Positions 12,110 through 23,465 of a stretch of 64,000 bases of DNA are shown one piece after another. The notes beneath the pieces were generated by a model, which saw only the letters and a program-made list of their open reading frames with translations, did no database searches and was not told the origin of the DNA. The DNA comes from Apiospora phragmitis. Lineage: Eukaryota > Ascomycota > Sordariomycetes > Amphisphaeriales > Apiosporaceae. The stretch's first letter is position 1. Each line of letters starts with the position of its first letter. Made by a program: the position numbers and the translations under genes. Where the stretch lies: positions 1,364,001 to 1,428,000 of the forward strand of contig JAQQWL010000003.1 in the NCBI GenBank assembly GCA_038363925.1. The letters are read 5' to 3'.

Positions 12110-13437
12110 CTATTCGGGGAGGAGGTTGCCGCGAACCGCAAACATCTTGGCGCTCACATTTGCTGTGAACCCGTCAATCTGCTTGCTGTATTGCTCCACC
12201 TGCTTCGCGTTCAGCATGCCCTCGAGGCGGCTGGGCTCCTGAGGCAGCTTGAAGATTCTCTGCCACTCATCCTCGGGCAGCGGCTGCTGCTTCGCGGCAA
12301 CTCGGGCGGCGTTCTCCGCCTTGCGCTTCGTCTGCCATGCTGTGATCTTGGTCTGCTCACGGGCCATCTGGCGTTGGTAGTACTGGTGGTTGTTGAGCTC
12401 GGTGTAGTGAGACTCGATGCTGTCGAGCAGCAGATCGCACGACTTCTCGAGGAAGGGATCTATCGAGAGCTCCAGAGTATCGACCGAAGGGTACAGAGGT
12501 GTCTTTTGGTCGGCTCGGCGGATGTCGGCTAGAGATGTGGGCATGGCAGCCTCGGCCTTGGCAGGCACGCCGGGCAGCTGGTGGAGGAAGGAGGTAAGGA
12601 GGTGCGAGTTGTGAACGTTAACGGGGAACTCGACGAGGATTTCCTTGAAGCTGAGCTTCGACTTTTGGAGGCTGTTGCATATTAGACGGCTGGGGTAGCT
12701 GAAGTGGGAAGAAGTGAGATCTTACCTCTCCGTTGTGAATTTGCCCTCCTTGTATGCCGCCATGAACTTTTCCGACAGCTTGAAAGCCCGAATGTTGAGG
12801 GCGCCCTGTACGCTGCGGCTGACATCGTGCACGAGCGCGATCGTCTTGTCGTTCTCCTTCTGGTAGTGGAACTGGTTCTCAATGAAGCTGGAGCTGAGAA
12901 AGTTGCCCATGGTTGCGCTGGTATACCAACCAACGTTGTTGGCATCCACGTTGACTTCCTTCAAGTGCCGGATCATCTCGGCCTGGTAGACGACATTGGC
13001 CTTGGCCCGCGGGGCGGCCGCGGCGAGGGCCGAAGCGTCGTTCTGGTGGCTGCCGTCGAGACCAGCAACGTCGGCGATCGGGAAAGGGAAGGTGTTGGTG
13101 ATTTCGAGGACATTGTTCTGGTCCATGCCGACGATGGATCCGGTGGCGGCAGTAGGGAACTGGTTGGCGCAGTGCTTGACGATCTTCATGACCACCTGTT
13201 ATACATGCATAGGTCAGCGACCCCTTCATAGCACACATTCATCCTCGTCACCCGTGGCCGATGTCTAACCCAACATCGTCGTCGACGGTGCCATAATGCA
13301 GCCAGCGCAAAAATGAGGGGCATATTTGACACTCCACGCCACACCACACCTCACAGCTAAGAAGAAAATCAAGCCAGACATACCAAAGCCTCCACCTGGA
13401 CCGTCTTGAACGGCACCTCCTTCTGAGCGTCCGCCAT
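12110..13437 (-). CDS. eif3h: eukaryotic translation initiation factor 3 subunit H
   Basis: MPN-domain subunit of eIF3, which acts on the 40S ribosome during translation initiation. Exons on the minus strand are 13437-13384, 13195-12726 and 12671-12110, all in phase, giving 361 aa. The MPN domain opens with [15 protein letters not shown] and [22 protein letters not shown]. The usual metalloprotease motif is replaced by [10 protein letters not shown], so this is a catalytically dead MPN domain, as expected for subunit H. The C-terminal half is helical, with [19 protein letters not shown]. Introns are 188 and 54 bases, the second with a clear CTAAT branch. The three codons before intron 1 and the whole C-terminus fit fungal orthologues. 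No break is seen. Confidence 0.96.
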
Positions 13438-14171
13438 GATTGCGATGCGAATTCGTAGGATTGAAAAATGCGAATCCCTAAGCGATCAAGAGTTCGGTAA
13501 TGCGCTGGCGGCTGTCTTTTCGCGTGTCGATGGGCGTGCCGTTTGGTTGTCGTAGCGGGCAAGTTTTGCTAAATCTGACTGTGGGCAGAAAGCGGAGTAA
13601 TTGGGCAATAACCACCGCCGAATGAATGCTGTGCTCTTTTGCAGCAGCTGTGGGAAGTGGGGTGATTGATTGATTGATTGACTTGCAGGCTTCACCCAAT
13701 GCTTGGCTGTTGACCCCTCCATCAATTTGAACTATGAGTCGGGAGGTCGGAGCTTCTGATCTGGCCGTGGCACAGACCTGATTGCTGGATGGCTTGCTGC
13801 TGATTAAGTACCTGACGGTTTGAATCCACCCCCCGCGTTTTTGAGGTGTCGTGATGCCCACTCATAGCATGAAACATAGAATTCATCCCACTCTTGAGCC
13901 GTATGGCCCCCCACGTCTTTAATGTTGTCATTCGTATTCCAGTTCCAACGACACCTCTTAGAGCCGCATTTTGACTTCAGATGATTCTTTGCTGTGTTTG
14001 AAAACGATGTCCTTCGCTGCTTTCTTCCCGTATCCTATACGACATGCTCTCCCACAGACTTCACTGTCGACAAACCTGTCACTTCCACCAATAGCATTCC
14101 GCAGCATAGCCGATATATCTACCAACCTTAAGGGGGCTTATCTTTCCTTAAACGGGCAAGGACGCATTACC
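13438..14171. other. intergenic, eIF3h promoter side
   Basis: No gene supported. A short TGAT microsatellite (GATTGATTGATTGATTGA) lies at about 13663-13681. Confidence 0.5.
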
Positions 14172-14489
14172 TTATCCCCTCATCACCATGTTGTTTGCAC
14201 CTCTCTCGTTTTCCTTCCACGGATCTATACCCGCCCACACGTTGCGAGATAACCGCCACCAGGTTATCAGTAACGGCTCCATTGGTTGGCCGTAGGACTC
14301 GGTGAGCGCAAGGAAGGTATCATCCGACAGTCTCGGTTGGGCACCCTGCTGCAGACCGCAGTACGCACGCAGGGAACATAGAAGACATTCAGCGACAGGC
14401 CTGATAAGAAGGGCAACCAGGAGGTCGTCTGTCTCGGCTATATGTCTTGCTACGACATTGAATTTCTCCTCAGTACTGGCGGTGGCCAT
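14172..14489 (-). CDS. hypothetical 105-aa ORF, weak support
   Basis: The frame opens with MATASTEEKFNVVARHIAE and runs 105 codons to a stop, with mixed amino-acid composition and no low complexity, unlike most chance frames nearby. I recognise no family, and there is no clear intron. It lies just downstream of the UPF0643 gene on the same strand. It may be a small gene, one exon of a larger one, or chance. Confidence 0.25.
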   Translation of the reverse strand: MATASTEEKFNVVARHIAETDDLLVALLIRPVAECLLCSLRAYCGLQQGAQPRLSDDTFLALTESYGQPMEPLLITWWRLSRNVWAGIDPWKENERGANNMVMRG

Positions 14490-14775
14490 GTCCCAGGCTC
14501 TGGTTGCAACTGAAGATCTTCTTTACTTTTTACCTGTCTAATCTATCTCGCAGGTCTATGGTCTTTATTCGTTGGTTAGGACCTCGAAAGCCTATCAACG
14601 CCACGCTCAACCCAAATATTTCCAAATCAAGTCCCAAAGCAGATACGCTTTGCATTGCCATATGCCCTAGCAAACCGGATCCCGTTCCGCAGCACGCTAT
14701 CACTTTTTTCCCTGCTGCTACGCTACGCTGCCATTACCATGTCGGCACCCTTGTGACCAGTCGCCCTGGGCGGAC
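14490..14775. other. 3' flank of the UPF0643 gene
   Basis: Short spacer with nothing recognisable on either strand. Confidence 0.4.
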
Positions 14776-15552
14776 TTAGTCAACCCAGTCGACAATCTCC
14801 CAGCTGCTCAGCTCCTCGCGGATAATGAGACGATGCCTGTCAATCCGCCAATCGGTGTACAGGTGTCTGGCCGCACCCGCTGCTTTACGATGTGCTGGGC
14901 CAACACCACCTGCTCTTGCATCGTGCTGCGACCTCCACACGCAGGTAGCAAGGTTTCTGCCATCCTTATCGGGCGTGCCGAACCAGTACCTGGTCCCAAG
15001 TTAGTACCGAATTTTTGGCTCCCAGCACTCTTCTTGCCACAATGGGGCCAAGAGAATGAGTACTCACTTCAGGAACCCGCCACTTGCGACCGCTTCAGCA
15101 TGTGCCGCTTTATCCAACTCCCCCAGTTCCGCATACACCGTCGACGGTGGGATCTGCGATCGGAATGCGACGATGTAAAAGTATGTCTCTTTCCATTTGT
15201 GTCCCGTCTCGCGGAGCAGATCTCTCAATTCGCCCATGACTTCGGACCAATTAAATGTTTCTGTGTAGGGGGCCGTCGCATAGTCTGGCCGGAGACTCTT
15301 CATGTGAACCAAAGCTTTCGCCAGCAGTGCGTTTTCAGTGTCCACTGTTCTCAAGTCCAGACGGTGTTCTTTCTCCGTGTAAGGCGACGTGACCAAGAAT
15401 GAGCCATCGTCGTCGCCAACCTCGAGTTCAGCAGGGGTGATTTCTTTCGAAGTTATCACGTGCGTCTTTTCGTCAAGTGACACGTTGGGAGCTATTGTCT
15501 GCCCCGGGTGTACCTCAGAGATGGCCATGGTATGGACGATGTGTGCTCGCAA
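14776..15552 (-). CDS. UPF0643 family protein (unknown function)
   Basis: Conserved fungal protein family without an assigned biochemical role. Two exons on the minus strand, 15552-15068 and 14989-14776, are joined across a GTGAGT donor and an ACCAG acceptor in phase, giving 232 aa. Seen: TFNWSEVMGELRDLL and YFYIVAFRSQIPP in exon 1, and the family signature YWFGTPDKDGRNLATCVWRS followed by GPAHRKAAGAAR and a WRIDRHRLIIRE block near the C-terminus. No membrane span or signal peptide. The first Met is used; a second Met eight codons later is an alternative start. Family assignment rests on recognising this C-terminal signature. Confidence 0.85.
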
Positions 15553-16650
15553 CGTAAAAGGGGTCTTGAAACGATACGCTAGAGCGCCTTTGACTGTTGG
15601 CCTGGTGGTGAAGTCGAGAACTCGAGAGCAGCTTGCGACTTGCTGGTAAGATGATGTGGGAGATTTATGTACTCTGGCTTAGATAGTGCGCTGGAACAAG
15701 TGCATGTAAGGTAAGTGACGGACTGACTCGCAATGGTCAAAACTGGATCCGGGCTGACGGACGGCCTTATATGGTGTGAATCCAAGGAGTCGGCCTAGGT
15801 ACACCGCTAGAGTGAATGACAAGGCGTATGTCGCTATATATAGGCGGGATTGCGAGAGCAGATCCGAATTTCTGTAAAGCGCTACAAGGAACAGGACCAT
15901 GCGGGAGAGGGCTTCCGCTGGTGGTGCTGCAACCACCTTTCCTTGTCCAAGCAGTGCATGAGCATATTGCGCCATCCCGTAGATTTTGATACCACTCAGT
16001 CAAGTCCACGCAAACGGCGCCACGAGTAAAAGAGGTCCTCCTCGACCCCATAACTTTTCTCGAACCTGCCCGATTTTCTCCCCCGAGGATCCTAAGCAGC
16101 TCACCTGACTCTGCGATCGAACTCGACCAATTTTTTTTCTTCTTTTCCACTCTAACACTACTTAGCGGCGTGGCTTCCGAGGTCGACATAAGCATACACA
16201 CTCATTCTCTCGGGTCTAGTACCTGGGCCTAGGGGTCTAGGGGTCCCACATTTCCGCATCTCTGACTTGTGACTTTTCCGGTCTACCTAGGCAAGCCCAG
16301 GTCTATAGTAAGGGGTCTAGCCCGAGCCTGGCGCATGCGACGAATCGGAGCACACCGGTCGCTTCGCCTAAGGGCCATTGGCTAGATCACTGTATTCATT
16401 ACCTACTTCGGGCGTCCTCGTCTTTTCCCACATGACGTGTCACTGTCACATTCACCCACTCTTTTCCCTCCTTTTACCGTTTTCAGTCATTAAGTCCTTC
16501 TGATCTGAGACGGGATACCCGGTTGATGTAGGGAAACTTACCTATACATTTCATGGAGAGATATGATGCTATTCATGTAGGTCTCGAGTGTAAAGACGCC
16601 TCATATAGTCTATAGAATGGTGCCATAGGGTCGCCATACCCGTTTGCATA
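15553..16650. other. intergenic, no gene seen
   Basis: About 1.1 kb. Contains clustered CTAG-rich words (CCTAGGTAC at 15794-15802 and repeated GGGTCTAG around 16214-16320). No supported reading frame. Confidence 0.45.
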
Positions 16651-17372
16651 TTACTTGTCCACTAAATCGGGAGGAAATCTTGTAGGCATTGGCCTATGTC
16701 TGCTTCGGCACCGTTCGTACGCCGGCTCGTTTAAGAACTTGGTGGCCATTCGAATCGCATTGTTCATCACAGCGGTCACTTCTTGTCGATTCCGATACGC
16801 GGCAGTCGAAATCGCACCGGGAGCAGCAACGCCCAGGATGACTTTCGGCTTCTTCACTGCCTTCCAGACCCTTCTCCCGATTATCTTTCTGACGGGAACT
16901 TCAGCCGGATCTCCCCAGACTCGTTCGGACTCGACACGGTTCTGCGCGTACGACTGAGATATGTCGAATCAGACTGGTCTATGTCACATCGTGTATTCCA
17001 AGCGAGGTGAGCGTGGCCCTGGAGTGGGTATATGATGCCCACGGACACTTCGCATTAGCGAGTATCCCGTCCAATCTGAACGGATACTTTGGGTGGCCAG
17101 AATGGTATCGAGATACGGAACGTAAATGTCGGACTTGACCCATAGACAGAAGACAAGACAGTACGTTCGTGACATGAAATCGATACCGAAATCGTCACGT
17201 TTCCGCTCTTGACACTATTCCCGGGCTGGTCGAACCAGCTGGGCAGTGAAAGGTCATGATACTCTTCACCATTAAAGGGCCAAAGATGAATAAGAAAGTC
17301 GCCCAACACTGGATACCACGCGCTCGGAGCCTCTACCATATACAAACCTGGTAGCGTTATGGGGGGGCTTGA
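16651..17372 (-). pseudogene. unrecognised coding-like region, possibly degraded gene
   Basis: Two minus-strand stretches look more like protein than their surroundings. The first, from 17372 to about 17055, opens with MSSPPITLPGLYMVEAPS and continues through WYPVLGDFLIHLWPF. The second ends at 16651 and contains KAVKKPKVILGVAAPGAIS and EVTAVMNNAIRMATKFLN. They are in different frames. A short intron with a GTATCC donor and GCTAATGC branch near 17090-17050 could explain part of the change, but I cannot build one clean gene, and single stops remain. I recognise no family. It may be a real small multi-exon gene, a decayed one, or chance. Confidence 0.25.
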
Positions 17373-19351
17373 CATCACTACTAAGAAACAACAGCACTCT
17401 TGCGTCACTCCTCTGGGAGACTGATAGCAGGTAACAAATGCTGCGAGAAGCTGAACTTCCTTTTGGTGAAGAACCTTCTATACAAGGTGTAGATACAAAT
17501 ACAGGTGATTAGTAAGGTATATAAGACAATTTAGGACTGTACCTGGTTGATATCCATCAAAGTAGATTGTTAATAGATTAGGAATGTCTGTGTAATGTTC
17601 AGAAATGCTCTGCCGGGAATGTCTGTTCACGCCTGTGCACGGAGGAGCATTTCTGATCTGGTTAGGCTACTTAGCTTGCGTTCTCTGTCGAGTGAGTATA
17701 TGGATAAACCAAACTTATAATCAGGGGGCCCGTGTGCTGTTTGGCAGGTACTATACTGCCAACTAGTCTGTACGTTTTTCTTAAAGCAGAAAAGCATATG
17801 AGCAAGACCGCATCGATAATCAACTGCATGGACAACTACAAAAACGACAAGCACATGGAATAACTTTCCGAGACCCCCCTGCATTTAGGTTTGGCCTCCA
17901 CCGTTTCTCCAGGCACTGAAGCCCACTCTAGGTCATGTTCCAGCCAACGTCACAACTTCACGAGTTATGTTTCTTTGGTGGAACGTGGTGAAGGTCGATC
18001 CCATCTCCTATAGAGCCGGAAGAGGAGACGGCCGTCCATTTGCAAATCAACCTTTCCCCTTATATTCACCCAGGAGTTCACATGAGGAGTAATCAGGTAT
18101 CAAAAGAAACTCGTACGGTTGGTGAATAGCCTAATACCTCAAATATCCATCGAGAATCGGAAGGGGTGATTGGATCATTCGACGGCATTTGGGTTGATGC
18201 AAGAAGATGTGACTCAACTGCTCGACAACCTCCTATATCACGAACAAGGCTCTTTAGTTTGTCCATGATGCGGAGGAAGCAAATACTACCAAGTCCACAA
18301 CAACATTTGGAAATAATGTATTTGAGAGATATTCAGTCACTGACTAGACCTTTAACCCTGCGAGAGAACCCCGCGTAGCCAAGGACAACTTCGAATAGTA
18401 AGCATATGCAAGGCAGGGAATATGCATTTCGTAATACCCACCTGAATCAAATACCTGGAAACGAATAGAAGACGTTCATTGACCGGGTGCCTCGGCATAC
18501 TGTACAACATTGACAGAAAAGGACCCAATCCCCGCGCACTCAGGGGAGAGGGCACGGGGTCGTGGGGGTACGGCCCTGAGTCTCACTCACACACACGAAT
18601 CTACGTACAGAGAAGACTCATTGGCCGAGGACCGGACAATCCGATCCCTGTGGTCGAATGCCTTGGGGGGAGGGAATGAATTACGCGCACAGCTCGAGCG
18701 AGCCAACCAGGCAAAGGCGCTTAAGTTAGCCGACCGAAGAGGCATTGGAGGGAGATGGGGAAGAGGAGGCACCTTCTCCATCGGTCCATTTGATGACATA
18801 TACTCACCGGAATCATATGGGGGTTTTATAGTCGCGAGATGTAGGCCCGCATGTGCGGTTGCACAGGTTACGTACAGTAATAGGTACCTATCTGTATGCT
18901 TACTTTACCAATCGTCCCGGGGCTTTGGAGTGGACGGGGCACATGCCGTTCCCTGCAGAGCGAGCCTCATTGAAAGATTGCAAATGATTACTGGGGCAAA
19001 AGCAGAAGGGGGACTGATCCTTCCCCTCGGGTATGGGCGTGGTGACAATGCGATGATGTGTATGCCAGGTGGGATACATCATATTTGGCGCCGGGGCAAT
19101 TCCTACCACTTCTGGCTTTGTCTCACAAGCAGCCAAGTTGCAGTCGCACCTGCAGTCGCCACTGCCCTTCTTCAAGCATGCTCGATGCACGATAGCTAAA
19201 CTCCTACATCTACTGTCCCTGCAGGCGGTATTAAGCAAACATTCCTATATACCTATAACTACTTACTTAATTAATTATATTCCACCCGATTGGCGGTTGG
19301 GCCGGGTCTGCCTTTTCTCTTATTGTAGCTGACATCGACCGTGTCGCACAC
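17373..19351. other. intergenic, no gene supported
   Basis: About 2 kb, locally AT-rich around 17460-17900. One long + strand frame (18510-19199, 229 codons) has no recognisable domain and a skewed composition, and I treat it as chance. The last 150 bases are the likely leader of the methyltransferase. Confidence 0.45.
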
Positions 19352-21327
19352 ATGGACTCCACCACCGACGCCAACACCATCACCAGCAACCACGGCGACA
19401 ATAGTGCCCAAGATTCCCCATTATTGTCGCCGCCCGGTGCTGTCGCCGCCATAGCGTTCGACCGCAGTACTGACGGCGCGAAAGACGGCGGCGGCAGCAG
19501 CATCCACTCGCAGCCCACGAGCATCCTGATGCCGGCCGAGGTCCCGCGCGAGCCCACGGGGTCGACCATCATCGAGCCCGACTCCGTCTTCGACGACTCG
19601 GGTCGGTCCTTCCACGGGTACAAGGAGGGGAAGTACTTCCTGCCCAACGATGCTGTAAGTGTTGTGTTGCTCTGTGTTGCTTGCGCATTCAGTACATACT
19701 TCACATTTTGCGCCGCGCTTGGCGGTAGCTGATTGTTGATTGACTGATTGATTGGATGGTTGATTGATGAATTGTCAATTGCATAGGCGGAGCAGGATCG
19801 ACTGGACTTGCAACATGCGATGCTCATGATGGCGACTGGCGGCAAGCTCGCACATGCGCCCATGGATCACGACCCGGAGTACGTGATGGACGTCGCGACG
19901 GGGACGGGGATCTGGGCGATCCAATTCGGTACGCTAACCCCTGTTCTATTCTGTTTTTGACCTGCGTCGTTGGCTCGACGGGTGTAGCAAACAACAAGAC
20001 CACCCCCGAAGGGAAGGTAGCTAAGTAAGCAAATCATGCAATTGAACTCGGGACTAACAACAAGGGCGTCGGTCGGCCGGTGTCGATGTTACTACAGCCC
20101 AGGAGCACCCCGGGTCCCACGTGATCGGGATCGACTTGAGCAAGATCCAGCCGGCGCTGCCCATGGTGCAGAACTGCGAGTTCGTCAAGGACGACGCCGA
20201 GGAGGAGTGGCTCTACCGCACGCCCGCCGGCAAGATGCTGTTCGACTACGTGCACCTGCGCATGGTCTTCACCTGCTTCCCCGACAGCCGGGTCGTCATG
20301 CGCCACGCCTTCGACAACATGCGGCCGGGCGGCTGGGTCGAGTACTGCGACCTGTACATCGACCCCCTGTCGCGCCATGGGCGACACGAGGGTGAGTAAA
20401 GCTGGGGCTGGAAGATAGGGCACAGAAAGGAGAAGGACAGATAAAAACCCCCAATGCTGGTTGACGAAGGTACATTGACAATGTCCAATCCCAGGCTCAA
20501 CCGTCCAGAATTATTGGGCCACGTTCCGGAAAGGCATGTCCAAGATCGGACGCGACATGCTATGCCCGCGAAACTACAAGACCTGGCTGGCCGAAGTTGG
20601 CTGTAAGTTGCTTGCATCCTCCTCCTCCTCATCATCGTCATCATTCGAATAACTTCCCAGCCAACAGCTCGTTACTCCACTTCTTCTTTTCTCGCGTGTT
20701 TTCAAATGAAAATCCAACTAACTAACATGAAAAAACCACTCACGAGATACATAGTCGTGGACATCCGAGAGCAAATCTTCCACTGCCCCCTAGCCGACTG
20801 GCCCGAAGAACTCGACCAGAAGCGCCTGGGCCAGTACGCCCTCGTGAACCTGACCGAGGGCGCGCGGGGCTTCAGCTGGAAGGCGCTAGGGTTCGCAGGC
20901 CTTGGCGCCGAGGAAAAGGAAAACCTGACCGCGGAGCTGAGGCGGGACGCCGGGGACCCCTCGCTCGAGATCTTCCATCCAGTGTGAGTTGTTGTTGTTG
21001 TCTTGTCGTGTCATGTCATGCGTTGCCCCATCCATACCCTAAAAAAAGCCCAAGCTCGATAAGCGATAAGTGACGTGGCAGGGGGGAAGAAGGAAGACGA
21101 GAGGGGAGAAAGAACACGAGGGAGGAGAACGAGAGGGCCAGATCTGAAAACGGGCCCCACTGGGAGAGAGATGGAAGGGCGGATGAGTCTTGCTGGTTCC
21201 TGGATCGGAATACTGACTGATGCTGATGATGACTCTCTCGCTTTGACACAGCTACGTCGTTTACGCCCGCAAACCGCACGACTGGGAAGTGGAGAAGACC
21301 CAAGGTCAGTCCGGAAGTGACAGTTGA
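19352..21327 (+). CDS. LaeA-like SAM-dependent methyltransferase
   Basis: Class I methyltransferase of the family that includes LaeA, a nuclear regulator of secondary metabolism; many paralogues have no known substrate. Six exons, 19352-19654, 19787-19928, 20098-20391, 20495-20602, 20755-20983 and 21252-21327, all with good splice sites, give 383 aa. Residues 1-80 are disordered and rich in S/T/G. The fold begins at YKEGKYFLPNDAAEQDRLDL. Motif I is VMDVATGTGIWAIQFA, then VIGIDLSKIQP, FDYVHLRMVFTCF and the post-motif MRPGGWVEYCD. The C-terminus DIREQIFHCPLADWP and YALVNLTEG fits the family. Intron 1 carries a run of TTGA/GATT repeats. No biosynthetic gene cluster lies beside it. It is more likely a LaeA-like paralogue than LaeA itself. 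Confidence 0.9.
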
Positions 21328-22625
21328 GGCAGTAACCTCGGTCAGTTCGTCCTCGGTAGCTTGAGGGACGCGAATGTGGTACTAGCGAAGTCCGTGGTGT
21401 ATGCATTGGATTGCGGTGATTCATGTAAGAGTAACGAACGACTTAGCACAGGAAAGATCGGGGAGGGAAATCATCTAAGGTCCTTCCTTAGCCTGTAGGA
21501 GAATCGTATATCATCGTCGCCTTGCGAGGCAGGGTCGACACAAGACAATGCGAACATCGTTCTACGCATCAGATTCAAGAGAGCAAACAGACATGCACAA
21601 GAAGATCACACATCCATAGTCAAGCACGAGTAGTGTGTGGTGTTTTGGTTGAGGTGGCCGAATTTCTCATTAACCTCGCCCTGACGAGGGCTCAAGCCGG
21701 GAAGACCATCACCATCCTCTAGGGACAGTGAACGGTTCCCAAGCAGGGGAATCGGCTTAAACAGCCATCGAGACTAGCTAGCTACAGTTCCCCCAAAAAC
21801 ATCCCGCTCTCGCGGTAGCGGGGACCTCAACAAGAATGCAGGCTGCTTCCTTCTTGCCTTCCATCCTCCCTCTTACCCCAGAGTTCAGACTTCCGGCTCC
21901 TTGAAAATTTTCCGATTTCCTTGATGAAATAGGAGATGTTTGTTAGGCAGCGAAGAGGTCGCGCCAACCTGTTGGTCCATTCGTCCTCCCCGCTCGCCTC
22001 CAGTCGCGGCGCGAGCGACCGCCCTCTCAAACTGGGAGAGGGCGGTGCATTGAGTGCACGCCAGCGGGTTGATAAAAAGCAACGCAGTTCAAAAGACAAA
22101 ACTTTCTTCGGTCGTAAGCTTTTCCCAATCTGTCGACCTTTTTGATGGGTTTGGATTTTTTTCTCCTGTTTCGTTGTATCCTGTACAAGCCGCCGCATTG
22201 CGCGCGTACTGTTGAAAAAAACAAAAAAAATCGACCCAGATTTTCCAGATTCCTCAAGGGGTATGTTGAGATCATGGAGTTTGCGGCTGGGTTCATTAGA
22301 ACAAGGGGAAGACGGAGGGGTGAAGAGAAACTGCATGTGCTAATCATGCCCCAACTCTCCCCAGAAACATCAAACCGGGCGGCCAACCTTGCAAGAAGTG
22401 GAGTTTTTTTTGGTTCTCCCAAATGGATTTCCAATCTGATGTTTCCGACTGGGAGAGAAAGTGTGAGTGGCGGAGAAAAGACAAGACAGAAAATCATCGT
22501 GTAAACCTCGTAGCAAATCCCGTGATTCTTCGCCCGAGCCGAACGCCAAAAAATCAAACAATTGGACCCCGAGTTGAGTTGACAAATGCGTTCAATGGTA
22601 GTCCATAGTCTGCTCCCAGGCCTCT
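21328..22625. other. intergenic between convergent genes, no gene supported
   Basis: About 1.3 kb between the methyltransferase and BTB gene 3' ends. A minus-strand frame of about 219 codons (22686-22027) overlaps the BTB 3' end in another frame and has no domain. Confidence 0.45.
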
Positions 22626-23465
22626 TCAGACCGTCTTGGGGGTCCGAGCATTGCTCATATCCACGACGTCGTCGAGGTGGTTGCACATGGCCACGAACAA
22701 GTCAAAGAAAAGCTTACCGCCCTTCTCCATTTCAGCCTGCATGGTCCCGCTCCTCTTGAATGTCTTGCGACACCGGATGATCAGGGCGAGGTAGTGAGCG
22801 CGCAAGCGCGAGTCCGAGTCCGGCGTGTGGTCGTAGGCATACTGCGCCGACCGCAGGATGGTCGCGACGTCGATGCCGCTCTGCAGCCCCTGCTTGCGCA
22901 GAGACAGGCGCTTGAGTTCCTCGAGCCCGTACCGATCCGCGGCGCAGTATACGACGGTGTCCCTCAGGAGGGGCTGGCCCACGCTGGAGATGTAGATTGT
23001 GGCCTCGGCTCCGCGGCCGCCTCCATTTTCGGATGATGGGTTGGGAGATCGTCCCGTAGCCGTGTTGGTATCCTCGAGCTCCCAAGTGTTGCGGTGCTTG
23101 TTGTGCAACAAGCGGGGGTAGTAGTCACCCTTGTAGAGGTACTCGAGCACGGCCGAGAAGATCTCGGGTTCTTCGTCTGGTAGTGATATCCTCTTACTCT
23201 GCGCATGGAGGTACTGGTCCCGGCAAGCGCGCTCAAAGAAAGGCGATTGGGCCAGGACCTCCTCATGCGCCGCAAACAGTCGCCCCTCGCGGCCCACGGT
23301 CAGGGTGACAATGGGCGAGTTGAGAGACTTCTTGTTGGGGGTGCTCTCCTCGAGCGACTGTTGCAATTTCGACACCTTCTGGGGGTCACTTCGAACGGGG
23401 TTCGACTTCTTCAACCTCGCCGCCTTTTCGACGCGGTCTTGGGACCGGAAGGTACGTTTGAACAT
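22626..23465 (-). CDS. BTB/POZ domain protein
   Basis: Fungal single-BTB protein. Such domains dimerise or bind Cullin-3, but this subfamily has no fixed role. Intronless, 279 aa from the chosen Met (MFKRTFRSQDR); an ATG 30 codons upstream is in frame, but its extension is Ser/Thr-rich leader-like sequence. Residues 1-45 are basic. The BTB fold runs from SPIVTLTVGREGRLFAAHEE through SPFFERACRDQ, LPDEEPEIFSAVLEYLYKGD, then, after a Gly-rich insert, DTVVYCAADRYGLEELKRLS. The C-terminal helices ILRSAQYAYDHTPDSDSRL and FFDLFVAMCNHLDDV are typical of fungal BTB proteins. The GC-rich middle contrasts with an AT-rich downstream flank. Confidence 0.9.
   Translation of the reverse strand: MFKRTFRSQDRVEKAARLKKSNPVRSDPQKVSKLQQSLEESTPNKKSLNSPIVTLTVGREGRLFAAHEEVLAQSPFFERACRDQYLHAQSKRISLPDEEPEIFSAVLEYLYKGDYYPRLLHNKHRNTWELEDTNTATGRSPNPSSENGGGRGAEATIYISSVGQPLLRDTVVYCAADRYGLEELKRLSLRKQGLQSGIDVATILRSAQYAYDHTPDSDSRLRAHYLALIIRCRKTFKRSGTMQAEMEKGGKLFFDLFVAMCNHLDDVVDMSNARTPKTV

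Noticed and set aside
13663..13681. Tandem TGAT units as a possible direct-repeat array
   Set aside because: A simple tetranucleotide microsatellite without spacers; not CRISPR-like or transposon-related.
18510..19199. 229-codon open frame on the + strand upstream of the methyltransferase
   Set aside because: No domain, no signal or membrane pattern, skewed Arg/Gly/Ser composition and overlapping minus-strand frames. Fits chance in GC-rich DNA.
22027..22686. 219-codon minus-strand frame downstream of the BTB gene
   Set aside because: Overlaps the BTB 3' end in another frame, no recognisable domain, and lies in probable 3' UTR.
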